A stretch of DNA of 64,000 nucleotides from Schistocerca nitens (lineage: Eukaryota; Arthropoda; Insecta; Orthoptera; Acrididae), in contig NC_064614.1 of NCBI RefSeq assembly GCF_023898315.1, positions 374,417,348 through 374,481,347 of the forward strand, read 5' to 3'. Position 1 is the first letter of the stretch. Each line of letters begins with the position of its first letter. Positions 53,901-64,000 of this stretch are shown piece by piece. The notes beneath the pieces are model-generated. The model made no database searches, had not been told where the DNA came from, and saw only the letters and a list, made by a program, of their open reading frames with translations. Position numbers and translations under genes: made by a program.

Positions 53901-55171
53901 CAGTCCAGTCACATTAATGTCATCACCTCTCAAAAGTCTGAATAAATACCTTCTGCAGCGCGGACCGCTGCGAGACGTGCAGGAGGATAGTTAATGAGGT
54001 TCTGGAAGGTACAGGCAGGGAGGTGGAGACACGCGGACTCTCCAATGCCGTGCCCAGCTGCGCTAGGTTCCTCGGTTGAGGATACACGGCGCTAAGAGGT
54101 AGTACATAAAGTTTCGATTGGGTTTTAATTCGTGGAGTGTGGTAGCCAAGTGAGTACGGGAAACTCATCGTGGTGCTCTTCGAACCACGCACGTACATTG
54201 CGAGCTGTGTGACAAGTTGCATTGTCGTGCTGGTAGATGCCATCGTGCCAAGGATAAACAAACTGCGTGCAGGGGTGGACAACCATCCCCAAGGATAGGT
54301 GGACACTTGCGCTGATCCACTGTTCCTTCCAGAATGACGAATCACCCAGGAAATGCTATGAAAACATTTCCCAGACCACAACACTCCCTCCTCCGGCTTG
54401 TACTCTTCCGACGAGTGTTGCATGATGCTTGCTTTCAGACGTTTCGCGCCGATGGAGCATAAGACGTGAGTCATCTGAGAAAAATCACCTGTCGCCTTTC
54501 CGTGGACATTCAGTTGCGGTATTAACGTCGCCGATGAACAGCAGTCAGCGTGGATGCATGAACCAGGTGCCTGCTGGGGAGACCCAACTGCAGAAACATT
54601 CGCTGAGGTGACGCTGTTGGTAGCCTCTTGGTTCATCTGGGCGGTTAGTTGCTCAACAAAAATGGTTCAAATGGCTCTGAGCACTATGGGACTTAGCATC
54701 TATGGTCATCAGTCCCCTAGAACTTAGAACTACTTAAACCTAACTAACCTAAGGACATCACACAACACCCAGTCATCACGAGGCAGAGAAAATCCCTGAC
54801 CCCGCCGGGAATCGAACCCGGGCGCGGGAAGCGAGAACGCTACCGCACGACCACGGGCTCAACAGTTGGACGTGTATTCGCCCGTACGTATCTCCGCAGG
54901 CCGTCGTCCACCCCTTTCATCCATGGCATAGCCGTTTCGGGAATGCCTCAACCCTTGGCCAGAAATACAATGATAACGTCGCTTTGGACGTCAGATAATA
55001 AGGTCGGTTTCCACATTACCACAACGACTGGACTGTTTTCGCCCCTCTCCCCACGGCACGCTTTATACACCCTCCACTGCTAATGCCTCCACTGGACGTC
55101 TCTCAGTGGTTCTGTATACTGATGTCACGTCGTGCACAGACGGTGTTCGCATCAATGTGAATGAACCGTGT
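53901..55171 (-). mobile_element. Tc1-like transposon, degenerate, with SINE insert
   Basis: Left end about 53901 ('cagtccagtcacattaatgt') pairs with the right end near 55145-55171 ('cgcatcaatgtgaatgaacc' reversed); both contain 'tcacatt(a/g)atg'. On the minus strand the transposase C-terminus reads 'TFQNLINYPPARLAAVRAAE' at about 53945-54010. Earlier blocks are in other frames, so the 237-codon frame at 53923-54636 is itself not the transposase reading frame. Many stops. A different Tc1 family from 24950-26571. Confidence 0.7.
54659..54856 (-). repeat. Chimeric SINE: new tRNA head on the SINE-A tail
   Basis: The left 110 bp is ordinary SINE-A tail. The right half is a different tRNA-like head, read on the minus strand: 'gcccgtggtcgtgcggtagc' (A box), 'gcttcccgcgcccgggttcg' (B box), 'attcccggcggggtcaggga', then 'ttttctctgcctcgtgatga' leading into the SINE-A tail at 'gtgtgatgtcctta'. 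There is no long variable arm. Target duplication 'gctcaaca' lies at 54651-54658 and 54857-54864. The Tc1 sequence continues on both sides. Confidence 0.9.
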
Positions 55172-55429
55172 AGGATGCGAGACGGATCCCTGAGACTGTC
55201 TAATACAGCGAGAGAGCAACAATGACATTGATTTTTTAAAACTACTGCAAAAATTTTAACAACAAGAGAAAAAGCATTGTAATAAAACTTGAATATTATA
55301 TGAATGCGTGATAACTTATTTCGCCTCGGTGGACAATGCAACCGCAACCTTCAATGGGTATGCACGCAGAGAGGAATGTGGGTCGGTCGGGGAGCGTGCC
55401 GAGATAGTACGCGCACTTGCGATGAACAA

Positions 55430-55600
55430 TGTATTCGGATGGTGCAGTGATTAACGCAGCTGCCTAGCAAGTAGGAGATTCTGGGTTCGAGTCCCATTCT
55501 GGCTCACATTTTCACACGTCGGCGCCGATTCCGCATAAAGTCCTGATGCAGCTGATATCATCAGCTCATTCCCTTCCCTTTCTCCACCCTCCACTTTAAA
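55430..55600 (+). repeat. tRNA-derived SINE copy
   Basis: The head has A-box-like 'atggtgcagtgattaacgca', 'gctgcctagcaagtaggaga', and a clean B box 'tgggttcgagtcccattctg' at about 55479-55498, then body 'gctcacattttcacacgtcg'. The 3' boundary is not defined and may extend to about 55665. Confidence 0.68.
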
Positions 55601-55849
55601 TTTACATAAAACTCTAATAGTTTTTTCATTGCGTCCAAAATCAAAGCAAATGGTGAAATTACGCTTTTCTGTCGGTGGTTGCAACCCCACTAAAATTTTT
55701 ATAGGATCCAACGTGGAACGCATGATTTGCGCGATAGTTACTGGCCAATAACAATGTTATTTGAATAGTTAGGTAAAACTTGACCCACCCCTGCTGCGGT
55801 GGCACCAGCTATTCGCGCCAGCAACTAGTGCTTCCGCAGCTCCCTGCCT

Positions 55850-56350
55850 GGTGTCGCCCAAGCCCCGGCCGTCTCAATCCCGGGCGCTCTCGCTTGGCAG
55901 GCGGGCAGCGCGCGCCGCTGGCAGAAACTCGTTTAATTTGGCGCTGAGCGGCGCGACGCTGCGACTTATTGCGCGCGGCCGCATGCCGGGCACGTAGGCA
56001 GGCGCAGACGCAGACGCCGGCGTCGACCCGACCCGACCTGGCCAGGTCGGACCCCGCGCTGCGCTCTCATTACGGCGCCGGCGATTACGTGACCCGTAGC
56101 CGCCCCGCTCGGCCGCTCCTAACGAACTCCGAGCCGCCTCGCTTTCCGGTTATTGCTGCTTGTTCCCAAACACAATTTTAGAGTTCGAGTGCCGCTCTCG
56201 ATTCCCTGGAGCTCTCGGTAAGTTGGCCAGGTCTGGCGATGGGCTAGAGTCGCCGGTCGGGGAACTGCAGTTTGGTACACAAGTGCTCCGATGTGCCGCC
56301 ACCCGGCCAAACCGCGCGTTAGCGCGCTCATCTGACGGCAAAGCTGTAAG
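55850..56350 (+). promoter_or_regulatory. CpG island, candidate promoter or first exon
   Basis: Long CpG-dense stretch (55850-56130: 'cgcgcgccgctggcagaaac', 'ttgcgcgcggccgcatgccg') that does not match any repeat in the window. It contains an inverted motif 'ccgacctggccaggtcgg' at about 56030-56055. At 56215-56222 'ctcggtaagtt' fits a splice-donor consensus. Frames here (70-81 codons) have no domain, so if this is an exon it may be 5' untranslated. Orientation is guessed from the donor-like site. No matching acceptor was located. Confidence 0.35.
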
Positions 56351-56372
56351 ACTGAATGTAGCAAGTGTTATA

Positions 56373-57272
56373 CGAGGGCTGTTCGGAAAGTAAGGTCCGA
56401 CAGGTCGCGAAATGAAAACGACAGGGAAAATCCGATAAGCTTTGCACAGAAGTTTTGGGCAGTATCTTTAGTATGCCTGTCGATCGCATCACGTGGCTCT
56501 TTTCAGTTCTGAGTACACAATGAGCACGCTAAGATGCTTACAACAATAGTGTCTCGTGCCAAGAATGGGTGTCCGCTGCGAGGTTTTGCCAGATTTCATG
56601 CAACCCCACATAACGTACCTGTCACGCATTTCTTCCTTTATGACTATTCTCGGCCACACACTGCAGTGGCAGTGAGGAAACCCCTGCGGCGTTTTCGATG
56701 GGAAGTGTTTGATCACCCACCATACAGCACGAGGAGGAAGAGATTATTGTTTGAAGTTTTATCGACAATAAGGTCATTAGAAACGGAGCACAAGCTCGGA
56801 TTAGGGAAGGATGGAGGTGGAAAGCGGCCTTTCGAAGGAACAGTCGCCGAATTTGCTTGAAGCGATTTAGAGATATCACGGAAAACCTAAATCAGGATGA
56901 CCACACGCGGGTCTGAACCGTCATCCTCCCGAACTCGAGTCCAATCCGCTAACCACTGCGCTGCCCCACTAGGTCACCTTGCCTCCCTCTGATGTTCATC
57001 TCTGCTCATATGAACCGCTGGCTATGAAGACAACATTTTAGCACAGACAGCGAACCGCAGACCAGCGCAGGGAAGTGCCGGAAAGTACGGGCGGCTGCCT
57101 TATATGACGAGGGTATTGCAAAGTTGGTACAACGCTAACGCTACGACAGATGTCTAAGTCGGAGCAGCGACTATGTAGAAGGCGTAGCAAACTGTTGCTA
57201 ATAAAACATTATTGATTTTCACTGTTGTTTCCACTTCGAGACCAGTCGGGACATACTTTCCGAATAGCCCTC
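56373..57272 (+). mobile_element. Mariner-like transposon, internally deleted, with SINE-C insert
   Basis: Terminal inverted repeats begin 'cgagggctgttcggaaagta' at 56373 and end 'ctttccgaatagccctcg' at 57272, with TA on both sides (56371-56372, 57273-57274). A frame at 56534-56860 keeps the second catalytic block as 'FLYDYSRPHTAVAVRKPLRR' (LYD.ARPH type) and 'WEVFDHPPYS'. Then the SINE interrupts before the SPDLAPSD block, of which 'ccttgcctccctctgatgtt' remains at about 56981-57000. The end keeps 'YDEGIAKLVQR'-like sequence near 57110. The N-terminal half is deleted. Confidence 0.82.
56735..56985 (-). repeat. SINE-C copy with tRNA-like head
   Basis: The most complete SINE-C in the window. 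On the minus strand the head shows 'cagcgcagtggttagcggat' (A box region) and 'aggatgacggttcagacccg' (B box), then 'cctgatttaggttttccgtg', and ends near 'ctccgtttctaatgacctta'. It sits exactly between two mariner coding blocks. Confidence 0.8.
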
Positions 57273-57274
57273 GT

Positions 57275-59370
57275 AGTACTTGTACTACCCACGACATAAG
57301 TAGATTTTCTGATGGGTACATCAGAGCCTTCTAGAGCCAGCTCACCGACGATGCTGTTGCGTTAGATACAGAGCAACTCTAGAAAATTGTAGGGAAATAC
57401 AACGAGACCTGCAGAAGATCGCCGTCAGCTGCAAGGAACGGCAGTTGACTCTCAGAGTAAACAATTTTAGAGTACTGAGCGTAAATGGAGAAGAAACCCA
57501 TTTTTATTTGATTACACTGTTCATTGCAAACGGTCATAAACGTAAAATACGTAGGGTACAAATCCATGGTTAACTAATCTACAGCACCTTCATAAAATTC
57601 ATTTAGGAAACGCATACGGGCGCCATTCCAAGTACATTTAATTCGTCCACGATAAAGTTGGCTTTTAAAACAATCGTTCCACCGTCTCTCGAAGTCTTGA
57701 GTATTCGTGCTAATTCTTGGGCTATTACTTGGAACAATATAGGGCATGGAGAACACTAGCCACGCTTCGTTTAGGGCCACGAAGATGCATAGCCAGTTGC
57801 AATAGCAAATGCTACAAAGGGGCGTTGTGCATTATGGGGAAGCGTACTATTATTCCTGGAACGTGTCTTCCAAAAATGCAACATATTACTTGGTATCACT
57901 TGTATTGCACTAAATGACTATTAACGATAGGAGAGGGAGAGAGAGAGTTACCAAGGAGTCTTGCCAACGGTCTTAATCCGACAGGCCCTTTCCTTATGTT
58001 TTAGAAGGAATAGAGAGAATGCGTGGAGAGGGGAAGAGAAATAATAATGTCACAGAAGTTTCTTTCTGCCACACGCCGCAAGACGTAGATAACTGAATGA
58101 CTACTCAAGCACCAAACTTTGTTACTATTCGCAGCGAACTGGCGACCGCGTAAGTTGACATTTTTGCGACTGCGTGCTTATTGTTCAAGCTCAAAATACA
58201 CAAACTAAATTTTGTCGTTTGTTGATTCCTCTGACCATGATAAACTTCAAGCTTACCTTCCGTAATAACTGCACGGTAATCACGCAGGAAATTGAGGAAT
58301 TAACGTATCGTCCAGACCAAAAGGCCCACTAGTTGAGTTGGGTAAGCACAGAGGAAAAAAAAACACCCACGGTTTTATGGAAGTACCTTCGCAGCATTCA
58401 TGTGAACTGACTTCAGGGAATAGCGGGTGACCGACGGCTGGATGAAGAGATTAGCACTTGAACACAGCTTCGCTCCAATAGTGGCACCTACGTCTTACCG
58501 CGCAGACATAAATGTCAGTCGGGTCACTACCCATTGCATTGGATCATCAACATCTCTACCATTGATTAGGATTTGTTATTCCCACAGAATATTTCTGAGA
58601 TACACCCAGTATTGAGCAGCAGGTAACTTTATATCCTCGTAGAACATTTACCGCTTCGCTACTGCAAAAGTACTTTTTGCTGTCGACTGTAAAGTGACCT
58701 GCAGACTATGGGTGCAAAGTTGGCTATGGAGTAAGTCATAACAAGGTCGCGTAAGCAAATGATTAGACTCACCGTCTTCTGGCACTTTTCACTCTACATC
58801 GCTGACTTACCTGAAAAAAAAGAGAGAAACAAAGAATAATCAGTTACTGTACCCAAAGATGCCAGAATATATTCTAACAAAGATACTGATACGCACCAAA
58901 GTTCTGAACAGGATTGTTGTGCCTAAAGAAAAAAGGTAGCACCTGTTAACATGGTATTTGATCGACATTAACAAACAAACCTTTATATTCATATAAAGGT
59001 TTCTCATCGAATTATAGCAGAAATGTCGAAATGAAGATAAGCAGATAATAAAATGTGTTACTATCGTCGTTTTATTTTCAATAGTTTTTGGCTTAGTGTT
59101 GTTCAGCAAGGTTACATGAACTAGAGAGCGTAACATTTTTCGTGTGAGCTGTGATAAGCGAAAGTTCACTGTTATCCGTCGCTGACCTACAAAAACAGAA
59201 GGACGGGAGATGTAGAATAATAAAATCTTATATAAGAGTAACTCGGATAAGCACTGCCAGACGAAAGCAATAACACAGAATAAATGAGGGCATAAATCAT
59301 ACACTACTCTGACTCCCCAAATATAAACAACGTTAAGTGAACTTTATGAATATATGCGTGGCCTACACGA
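57275..59370. other. No gene recognised
   Basis: The longest frame is minus 58840-59304 (154 codons), rich in Leu, Ile, Phe and Ser with no domain. It is AT-rich and likely a chance frame. No repeats were secured. Confidence 0.35.
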
Positions 59371-59372
59371 TA

Positions 59373-59374
59373 AC

Positions 59375-59420
<46 letters not shown>
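59373..59420. repeat. (CA)n microsatellite
   Basis: Uninterrupted 'ac' dinucleotide run ending in 'acacattgaag'. Confidence 0.97.
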
Positions 59421-59425
<5 letters not shown>

Positions 59426-60329
59426 AGAAAGGGTTAATGCATGTCAGAGTACGATGGGGCGGATCTAAATGATCAGCCGAAGCGATACAATTTATTTACT
59501 GTCGTAGGAACACTGCAAGCAGAAAACATGACTGCGTGAGCTAAAAGACTACGACAGAAAGACCGAACAGTAATAAAGGATGCAATTAACGAGTAGGGGT
59601 GTAAGTGGGCACGCCTGTTATAAGTTTCTCTGAAAGTGACACCTAGTTGGACTCTCATTTACAATAAAAAAAGTTACGCATACTTGCGCATTGGCTGCAG
59701 AATGGACTGCAATGTTCTTGCAGTCTCGCTAACGGATTATGAGGTCTCTGATGAAAGAATCGATGTTACGCATTTACGGAGAATTCTCTGGTGACACCTA
59801 TGTGGAAGGCATCGTACTGCGCTGTCTTTCGAACAAACGCCACTGGGCTTCTCAGAAAGAAACTGAGCCACTATTAGGGGTACAAAAACATCCTTGCGAG
59901 GGAGCGTGTTCACTTTTCACTCGGTCTCCGTCTGAAAGTAGAACTACTCTCCTTTAGTAGCTACAAGGCGGTGACAACTCCAAGGCGGAAGCGTGCGTAG
60001 CGATTGAGGATGAGCGGCTCGGGATGATGGCCAATTACTGACTCACCGGCAAGTGATTGGAGACAGTCGGGTGAAGGCCGCGACACTTAACGGGACGCAA
60101 CGCTCTTAGGATGCAGCTTTCACTTACGTAACCGTGCAGACATCCACGACGCAACGCGCGATGCGCAGCTCAACCAGAGAACAACTTCCTACTGTATACG
60201 ATGGTTCTGTTGAAGTCAGCAGCTAAATACACTGGTGAGGAAAACTGAAGGAAGAAAGCAACTTTCGCAAGTCGTGTCACTGCCAAGTAATGTAGTTCGA
60301 CGAAACTTGGACTGTACATTGACAGAACT
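59421..60329. other. No feature recognised
   Basis: Chance frames only. A small 'gtacagtacggtacggtatg' repeat follows at about 60335-60360, next to the transposon below. Confidence 0.35.
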
Positions 60330-61650
60330 ACTACAGTACAGTACGGTACGGTATGGTACGCAATAAGACTAACAGGAATGATAGTTTTTCAAAGACAATA
60401 GTAACAATGAAGTCACAACGATTTCGAAATTATAAAAGGTGGGATATCGTTCTTCATATGGTGTGTGGCCACCACGGGTGGCACTGTGTACTCTGCAGTG
60501 TGCTCCCTTGCTGGCGTTAAGGTTGGCAAGGGGCTCCTGTGGTAGGGCGTTCCGTTCCTCCACCAGCGCGGTTGATCACTCTTGGTTGGTCGGTGATACA
60601 TATGGACGTGCTGTAATACGGCTCCCCAATGCATTCCACATGTGCTCTATCGGGCAGACCAGTCCATTCGCAGAATATCCTCTCGTTCCAAAAGCTCTGC
60701 CATAAGCGCTGTCCGACGCATTGTCATATGTGAAAGCGAAATCAGCTGCGAATGCACACATCCCCCAAAAGACACGTGGGGAAGGAGTACAGTGTCACAA
60801 TAACGTTGACCAGCGAGTGTGCCGTGTTCAAAGACTTGGATGTCATTACGTCCACGCTACGTTGCTCGGGGTCCACATCATAACACCTGGACCACAAAAG
60901 CGAGAATGTTACTGGGTGCATTACTTGTTCCCACTTCTCGCCATATGAAAGTACGTCTAGAACCACTTCTCACACCACGTCTGCTCCCATGCAAGAAGAC
61001 CCAGCTCCCCTTTGGTCCAGTCCCTATGCTTTTGACACAATTGCAGACGGTGCTGCAGGTGTGTGCGTGTACAACGATACAGAACGTCGTGCAAAGGAGA
61101 TCACCCCAACAGAGTCGCCGTGCCATTGTGGAGCGTGTGATTGCGCGCCTTACAGTCCTGCTGTATGTGGCTGCAATTGCATCCACTGTTTGACGTAGGT
61201 CCCTTATTGCTGTTTCACAACGTAGCGCTTATCCGCTCCTTTAGTTGACAGTGGTCGACCACTTTCTCTGCTCCAGGCAGCAGTGCCTATAGTTCGGAAC
61301 GCTCTGCATGCACGTGAAACAGTGCTGTGTAGCAACGCCAAGCCTCTGGCGTCCTCGTCACACTTCGTCCTCCTTCCAGTTTCTCGACGATTCTTTCCCG
61401 TGTGAAGTCAGCCTGATGTCGTCTCCGCGAAATGTTTTAATGAAGAACATTACCACAGTGCACCGTAACTGTTGACTGGTTGACACACACTGTTTCTTCG
61501 CGTTCCTTCAATGCCTCGCGTTGCGGGCCAGCCCCTCTTAGCACTATAGCAACGTTGACTTCATGCCATGTGATGTCCAGCTTTCCGTGCGCGACTGGGA
61601 GACTTCTGGCAACATGCTCCCACACTCATTCGTTTCCACTGAATTGTTAA
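60330..61650 (-). mobile_element. Degenerate Tc1-like transposon
   Basis: Minus-strand transposase in many short frames. N-terminal HTH around 61380-61450: 'ADFTRERIVEKLEGGRSVTR'. Linker region 61000-61190: 'SHIQQDCKARNHTLHN'-type blocks. Catalytic region: 'TLAGQRYCDTVLLP' near 60790-60830, 'YDNASDSAYGRAFG' near 60715-60740 (second Asp in YDNA), and 'CPIEHMWNALGSRITARPYV' at about 60600-60655 with the Glu of PIEH. Order and spacing are those of Tc1. Terminal repeats were not identified, so both ends are approximate. Confidence 0.68.
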
Positions 61651-62722
61651 TATGTTAAATTACTTGGTCTATTTCGTCCTTAAGTTTTCCGGAGGAGTGC
61701 AGAATAAGCAAAATGCAGTTTAAATAATCACTGCTGTCCATGTACGTTACAGTACAGACTGCAGCATCAGTGAACGAGTAGTTTGTCAAGAATCTGGATT
61801 CACAATTTCAAGGTGCACATGTTTAGTCTTAAGCGTCGCGGTAACTTGGTGGATGTCACCTAATTAATTAGAATTGATATTAAACTACTGCTTACTTTTC
61901 GAAGCTTAAGAAGGTGAATCGAAAAAGGTGAGTCAGAATTTGATGACGTCTCTTATATTAAAGTAGCCTCCTTCCTGTATATTTAAAGCGCCAACATATT
62001 CGCAAGAGAGATTCAACGTTTATTTCAGAGCAAAAAATGCACAAACCACAGTAGGATGGGAGCTGGGTCGATGGAAGGAAGATTGGATATTTCGTCTACA
62101 TCGAGCTCACAAGAGAATGAGCAGTTAGCTCAGCAGGGGAGATTAGAATATCGTAGCCTGTTTAAGGGACACCCTATCAATCAAGATCTGTTATTTAAGG
62201 AAATAATTCGAATTTAACAATGATGTCTGATTATTGCGTTTTATCCTTCACTGGTCAATGTTAGTGTGACACTGTACTCCTTCCCCACGTGTCTTTAGGG
62301 GCATGTGTGAATTCGCAGCTGATTTCGCTTTTATATATGACAATGCGTCGAACAGAGCATGTGGCACAGCTTTTGGACTCAATCCCTTCATGTGGATTTA
62401 AGTTTCCCTGATTTACTTAGACTTCTTTTAAGCAAATAACAGTTTTCCTTGCCTTGGATGTCTCTGTTCAAATGATATTGCTGCGGGACTAACATTAAAT
62501 ATCTAATAAACAAAAATTTCCGGACAAATATTACAGCATGTAAATCCTGTTTGCTGTAACACCATTTTCTTATGTTTCTCTCATGACGGCGTAAGTCAGT
62601 CCTTGGTAACAGTATTTTACACAATATAGTTGAAGTTTTACATGAGTATCTAAAATTATATGTTTCCTGTACACAAAAAGGCTTTGCAAGGGACAAGATC
62701 ATTTCCACTTACAATACTCAAT
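61651..62722. other. No feature recognised
   Basis: Contains an imperfect second copy of 'gaattcgcagctgatttcgc' with 'tatatgacaatgcgtc' (about 62310-62350) that resembles the inverted transposon segment at 60720-60750, so a small scrap of the same Tc1 family is likely there in + orientation. Otherwise no recognisable content. Confidence 0.35.
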
Positions 62723-62736
62723 GCGGCTTTGCTTCA

Positions 62737-62900
62737 AAATGGCTCTGAGCACTATGGGACTTAACTTCTGAGCTCATCAGTCCCCTAGAACTTAGTACTA
62801 CTTAAACCTAACTAACCTAAGGACATCACACACATCCATACCCGAGGCAAGATTCGAACCTGCGACCGTAGCGCCTAGAACCGCTCGGCCACTCTGGCCG
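62737..62900 (-). repeat. SINE-A copy with head deletion
   Basis: About 30 bp of the tRNA-like head are missing between 'gcgaccgtagcg' and 'cctagaaccgctcgg'. The deletion joins at a 'gcg' present on both sides in intact copies. Target duplication 'gcggctttgcttca' is exact at 62723-62736 and 62901-62914. Confidence 0.95.
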
Positions 62901-62914
62901 GCGGCTTTGCTTCA

Positions 62915-63390
62915 GTAGCGTGCATACGCCATCTGGCACTGAAAGGAATACCGCGTACCACCAAGCACACAATCACATCCTGCTGCGATAAAGAAGTGAA
63001 CAAAAATTACCTTCACTTGGTGCCTCTTGTCACTGTTTGCTGAAGTAATGTGCGTAGCAAGCAGGAAGTACACTACTCGACAGAACCGTCACACAGTTAG
63101 GGTCCATATAATACAAATTCACATGGATTTTGTAAGAGGACGGCTGTATCATGCTATGATAAATTAATATTTCAAGAAATGAAATAAGGTGTTATATGAG
63201 TGGAATTAAGGTGTAGGGGACACGTTGCGAAGGAAAAGGAATACTCCCAATAAGGAAATAAAGAAACATGCATTAATAAATTTTAAAAGATCGTGCGCAC
63301 AGTGTACTTTTAAACAATAACAACGCTTAGCTCTTGGTGTCTCGCTGGGCGTTGGCTTGCTACGTTCACTTGTGTTAACGTGTCACAGCA
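62915..63390. other. Flank upstream of the viral-like frame
   Basis: No recognised repeat. It could hold remaining non-coding sequence of the inserted viral-like element, but nothing in it (such as a replication-origin stem-loop) was identified. Confidence 0.3.
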
Positions 63391-63851
63391 ATGCCTCTGC
63401 GACGTGCATGGCGTCGTCGCTGGCGGCGCAGCGTACCTGTGTATCGCAGATTGAAGGCGATTGAATTGACTTGGCTGGGCAGTTTAATAAACAGCAATTG
63501 ATTGGAGGTCCAAATGTTTTTCGTGAACTGCATCTGAACTTCACTTGTGATGTTGAGGCTGTGTTTGGAGGTAGTACATGGCTCACACTGGCTGTTGTAT
63601 GGGGCAACCAAGCAGATTATGGTGGCCTTGAAGCTTTTCCAGATGCTAACATATTGGCTTGGAAAACATGGAGTATAGCAGAGACCACAGGACTGTTGGC
63701 TAAACAGCCTTATGGTACGCTTGTTACAAGCATGCCATTTGTTTTGACTACGAGAAGGAAGAAGAAATTAAATGCTGATGAGTACCTGTTTATATGGGCC
63801 AAAGTCGGTAATGGCAACTGTAAAATAAAGGTCAACGGTGACTGTGGTTGA
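63391..63851 (+). pseudogene. Probable endogenous viral element: small capsid-like protein, frameshifted
   Basis: Two overlapping + frames. The first (63391-63501, 36 codons from ATG) is very Arg- and Trp-rich at its start, like the nucleic-acid-binding N-terminus of circovirus/CRESS-virus capsids. The second is open from 63465 to the stop at 63849-63851. It has no ATG at its start, so it is probably the continuation after a frameshift within about 63465-63501. Its alternating hydrophobic strands ('WLTLAVVWG', 'DEYLFIWAKVG'), a basic 'TTRRKKKLN' before the last strand, and small size fit a single jelly-roll capsid. No Rep-like frame is present. The C-terminus appears cut by the LINE at 63862. 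Family assignment is inferred from general pattern only. An unrelated host exon is the alternative. Confidence 0.4.
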
Positions 63852-63861
63852 GTATTATTTT

Positions 63862-64000
63862 GTCCCATGCCGCGTACAAAACACTCGTGCGACCAGTAAT
63901 GGGATATTGCTCAAGCGTGTGGGTCTCATACCAAATAGTACTGTATTATCGGGGGGGGGGGGGGAGTATTAAATGTATACAAAGAAGGGCAGCACGAACA
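63862..64000 (+). mobile_element. CR1/Jockey-like LINE, 5'-truncated start, runs off the window
   Basis: Reads 'AAYKTLVRPVMGYCSSVWVS' at about 63868-63927 and 'IKCIQRRAAR' at about 63968-63997, with a G tract (about 63951-63964) between. These are the conserved post-RT motifs (AYK.LVRP..EYCSSVWDP and QRRAAR) of the family seen at 43020-43440. The abrupt start just after the capsid-like frame suggests a 5'-truncated insertion into it. Confidence 0.78.

Noticed and set aside
53923..54636. 237-codon minus-strand frame as a protein gene
   Set aside because: It is a shifted frame through a decayed Tc1. The recognisable transposase C-terminus is in a neighbouring frame.
58840..59304. 154-codon minus-strand frame with hydrophobic stretches, possibly a membrane protein
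   Set aside because: AT-rich frames give Leu/Ile/Phe-rich chance peptides. No regular membrane-segment spacing and no family resemblance.
4526..62900. CRISPR-like array because of many similar repeats
   Set aside because: The repeats are about 190 bp dispersed SINEs in both orientations with their own target duplications, not short regularly spaced repeats.
63375..63611. Two minus-strand frames of 74-78 codons
   Set aside because: They are antisense shadows of the Arg-rich capsid-like frame and have no independent support.

Overview
The window looks like intergenic or intronic DNA from a very large insect genome, most likely an orthopteran (grasshopper/locust, Schistocerca-like). That assignment is an inference. 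It rests on the many copies of a tRNA-derived SINE whose head and tail I recognise from locust DNA, on LINE 3' ends of the kind common in those genomes, and on an AT-rich background with no host exon I can recognise. No bacterial, plasmid or phage feature is present. No complete host protein-coding gene was identified; most long open frames are decayed transposon proteins or chance frames in GC-rich blocks.

Three layers of repeats account for roughly half of the sequence. (1) SINEs. About twenty copies belong to one family, here called SINE-A: a class II tRNA-like head with a long variable arm, then a shared tail ending near GAGCCATTTGAACC. Most have 9-16 bp target-site duplications. Smaller families are named SINE-B to SINE-F for this report only. 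(2) Non-LTR retrotransposon (LINE) 3' ends: a CR1/Jockey-like family (410-1445, 17455-18185, 28281-28960, 43020-43440, 52310-52640, 63862-64000), RTE-like copies (10720-11400, 13925-15098, probably 31085-31300 and 34870-35575), and an RNase H-bearing I/LOA-like copy (40090-40960). (3) Cut-and-paste DNA transposons of the Tc1/mariner superfamily, nearly all broken: 2125-3594, 7480-8400, 11554-12759, 13712-15552, 16092-16967, 18427-19020, 24950-26571, 46377-48175, 53901-55171, 56373-57272 and 60330-61650. Many are nested, so relative ages can be read: SINEs sit inside Tc1/mariner copies, and an RTE LINE sits inside a Tc1.

Other features are two neighbouring foldback elements (35741-36152 and 36310-36600), a 5S-rRNA-derived segment (34216-34312), an LTR-like 861-bp block (46817-47677), a recent 82-bp tandem duplication (4250-4413), several microsatellites and five CpG-rich blocks. 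One CpG block (55850-56350) ends in a good splice-donor-like site and is the best candidate for a host promoter or first exon.

The most unusual item is at the right edge. At 63391-63851 a short arginine-rich frame overlaps a 126-codon frame that resembles a small single-jelly-roll capsid protein of circular ssDNA (CRESS) viruses. It is broken by a frameshift and cut off by a LINE, and I read it as a probable endogenous viral element, with moderate to low certainty on the family.
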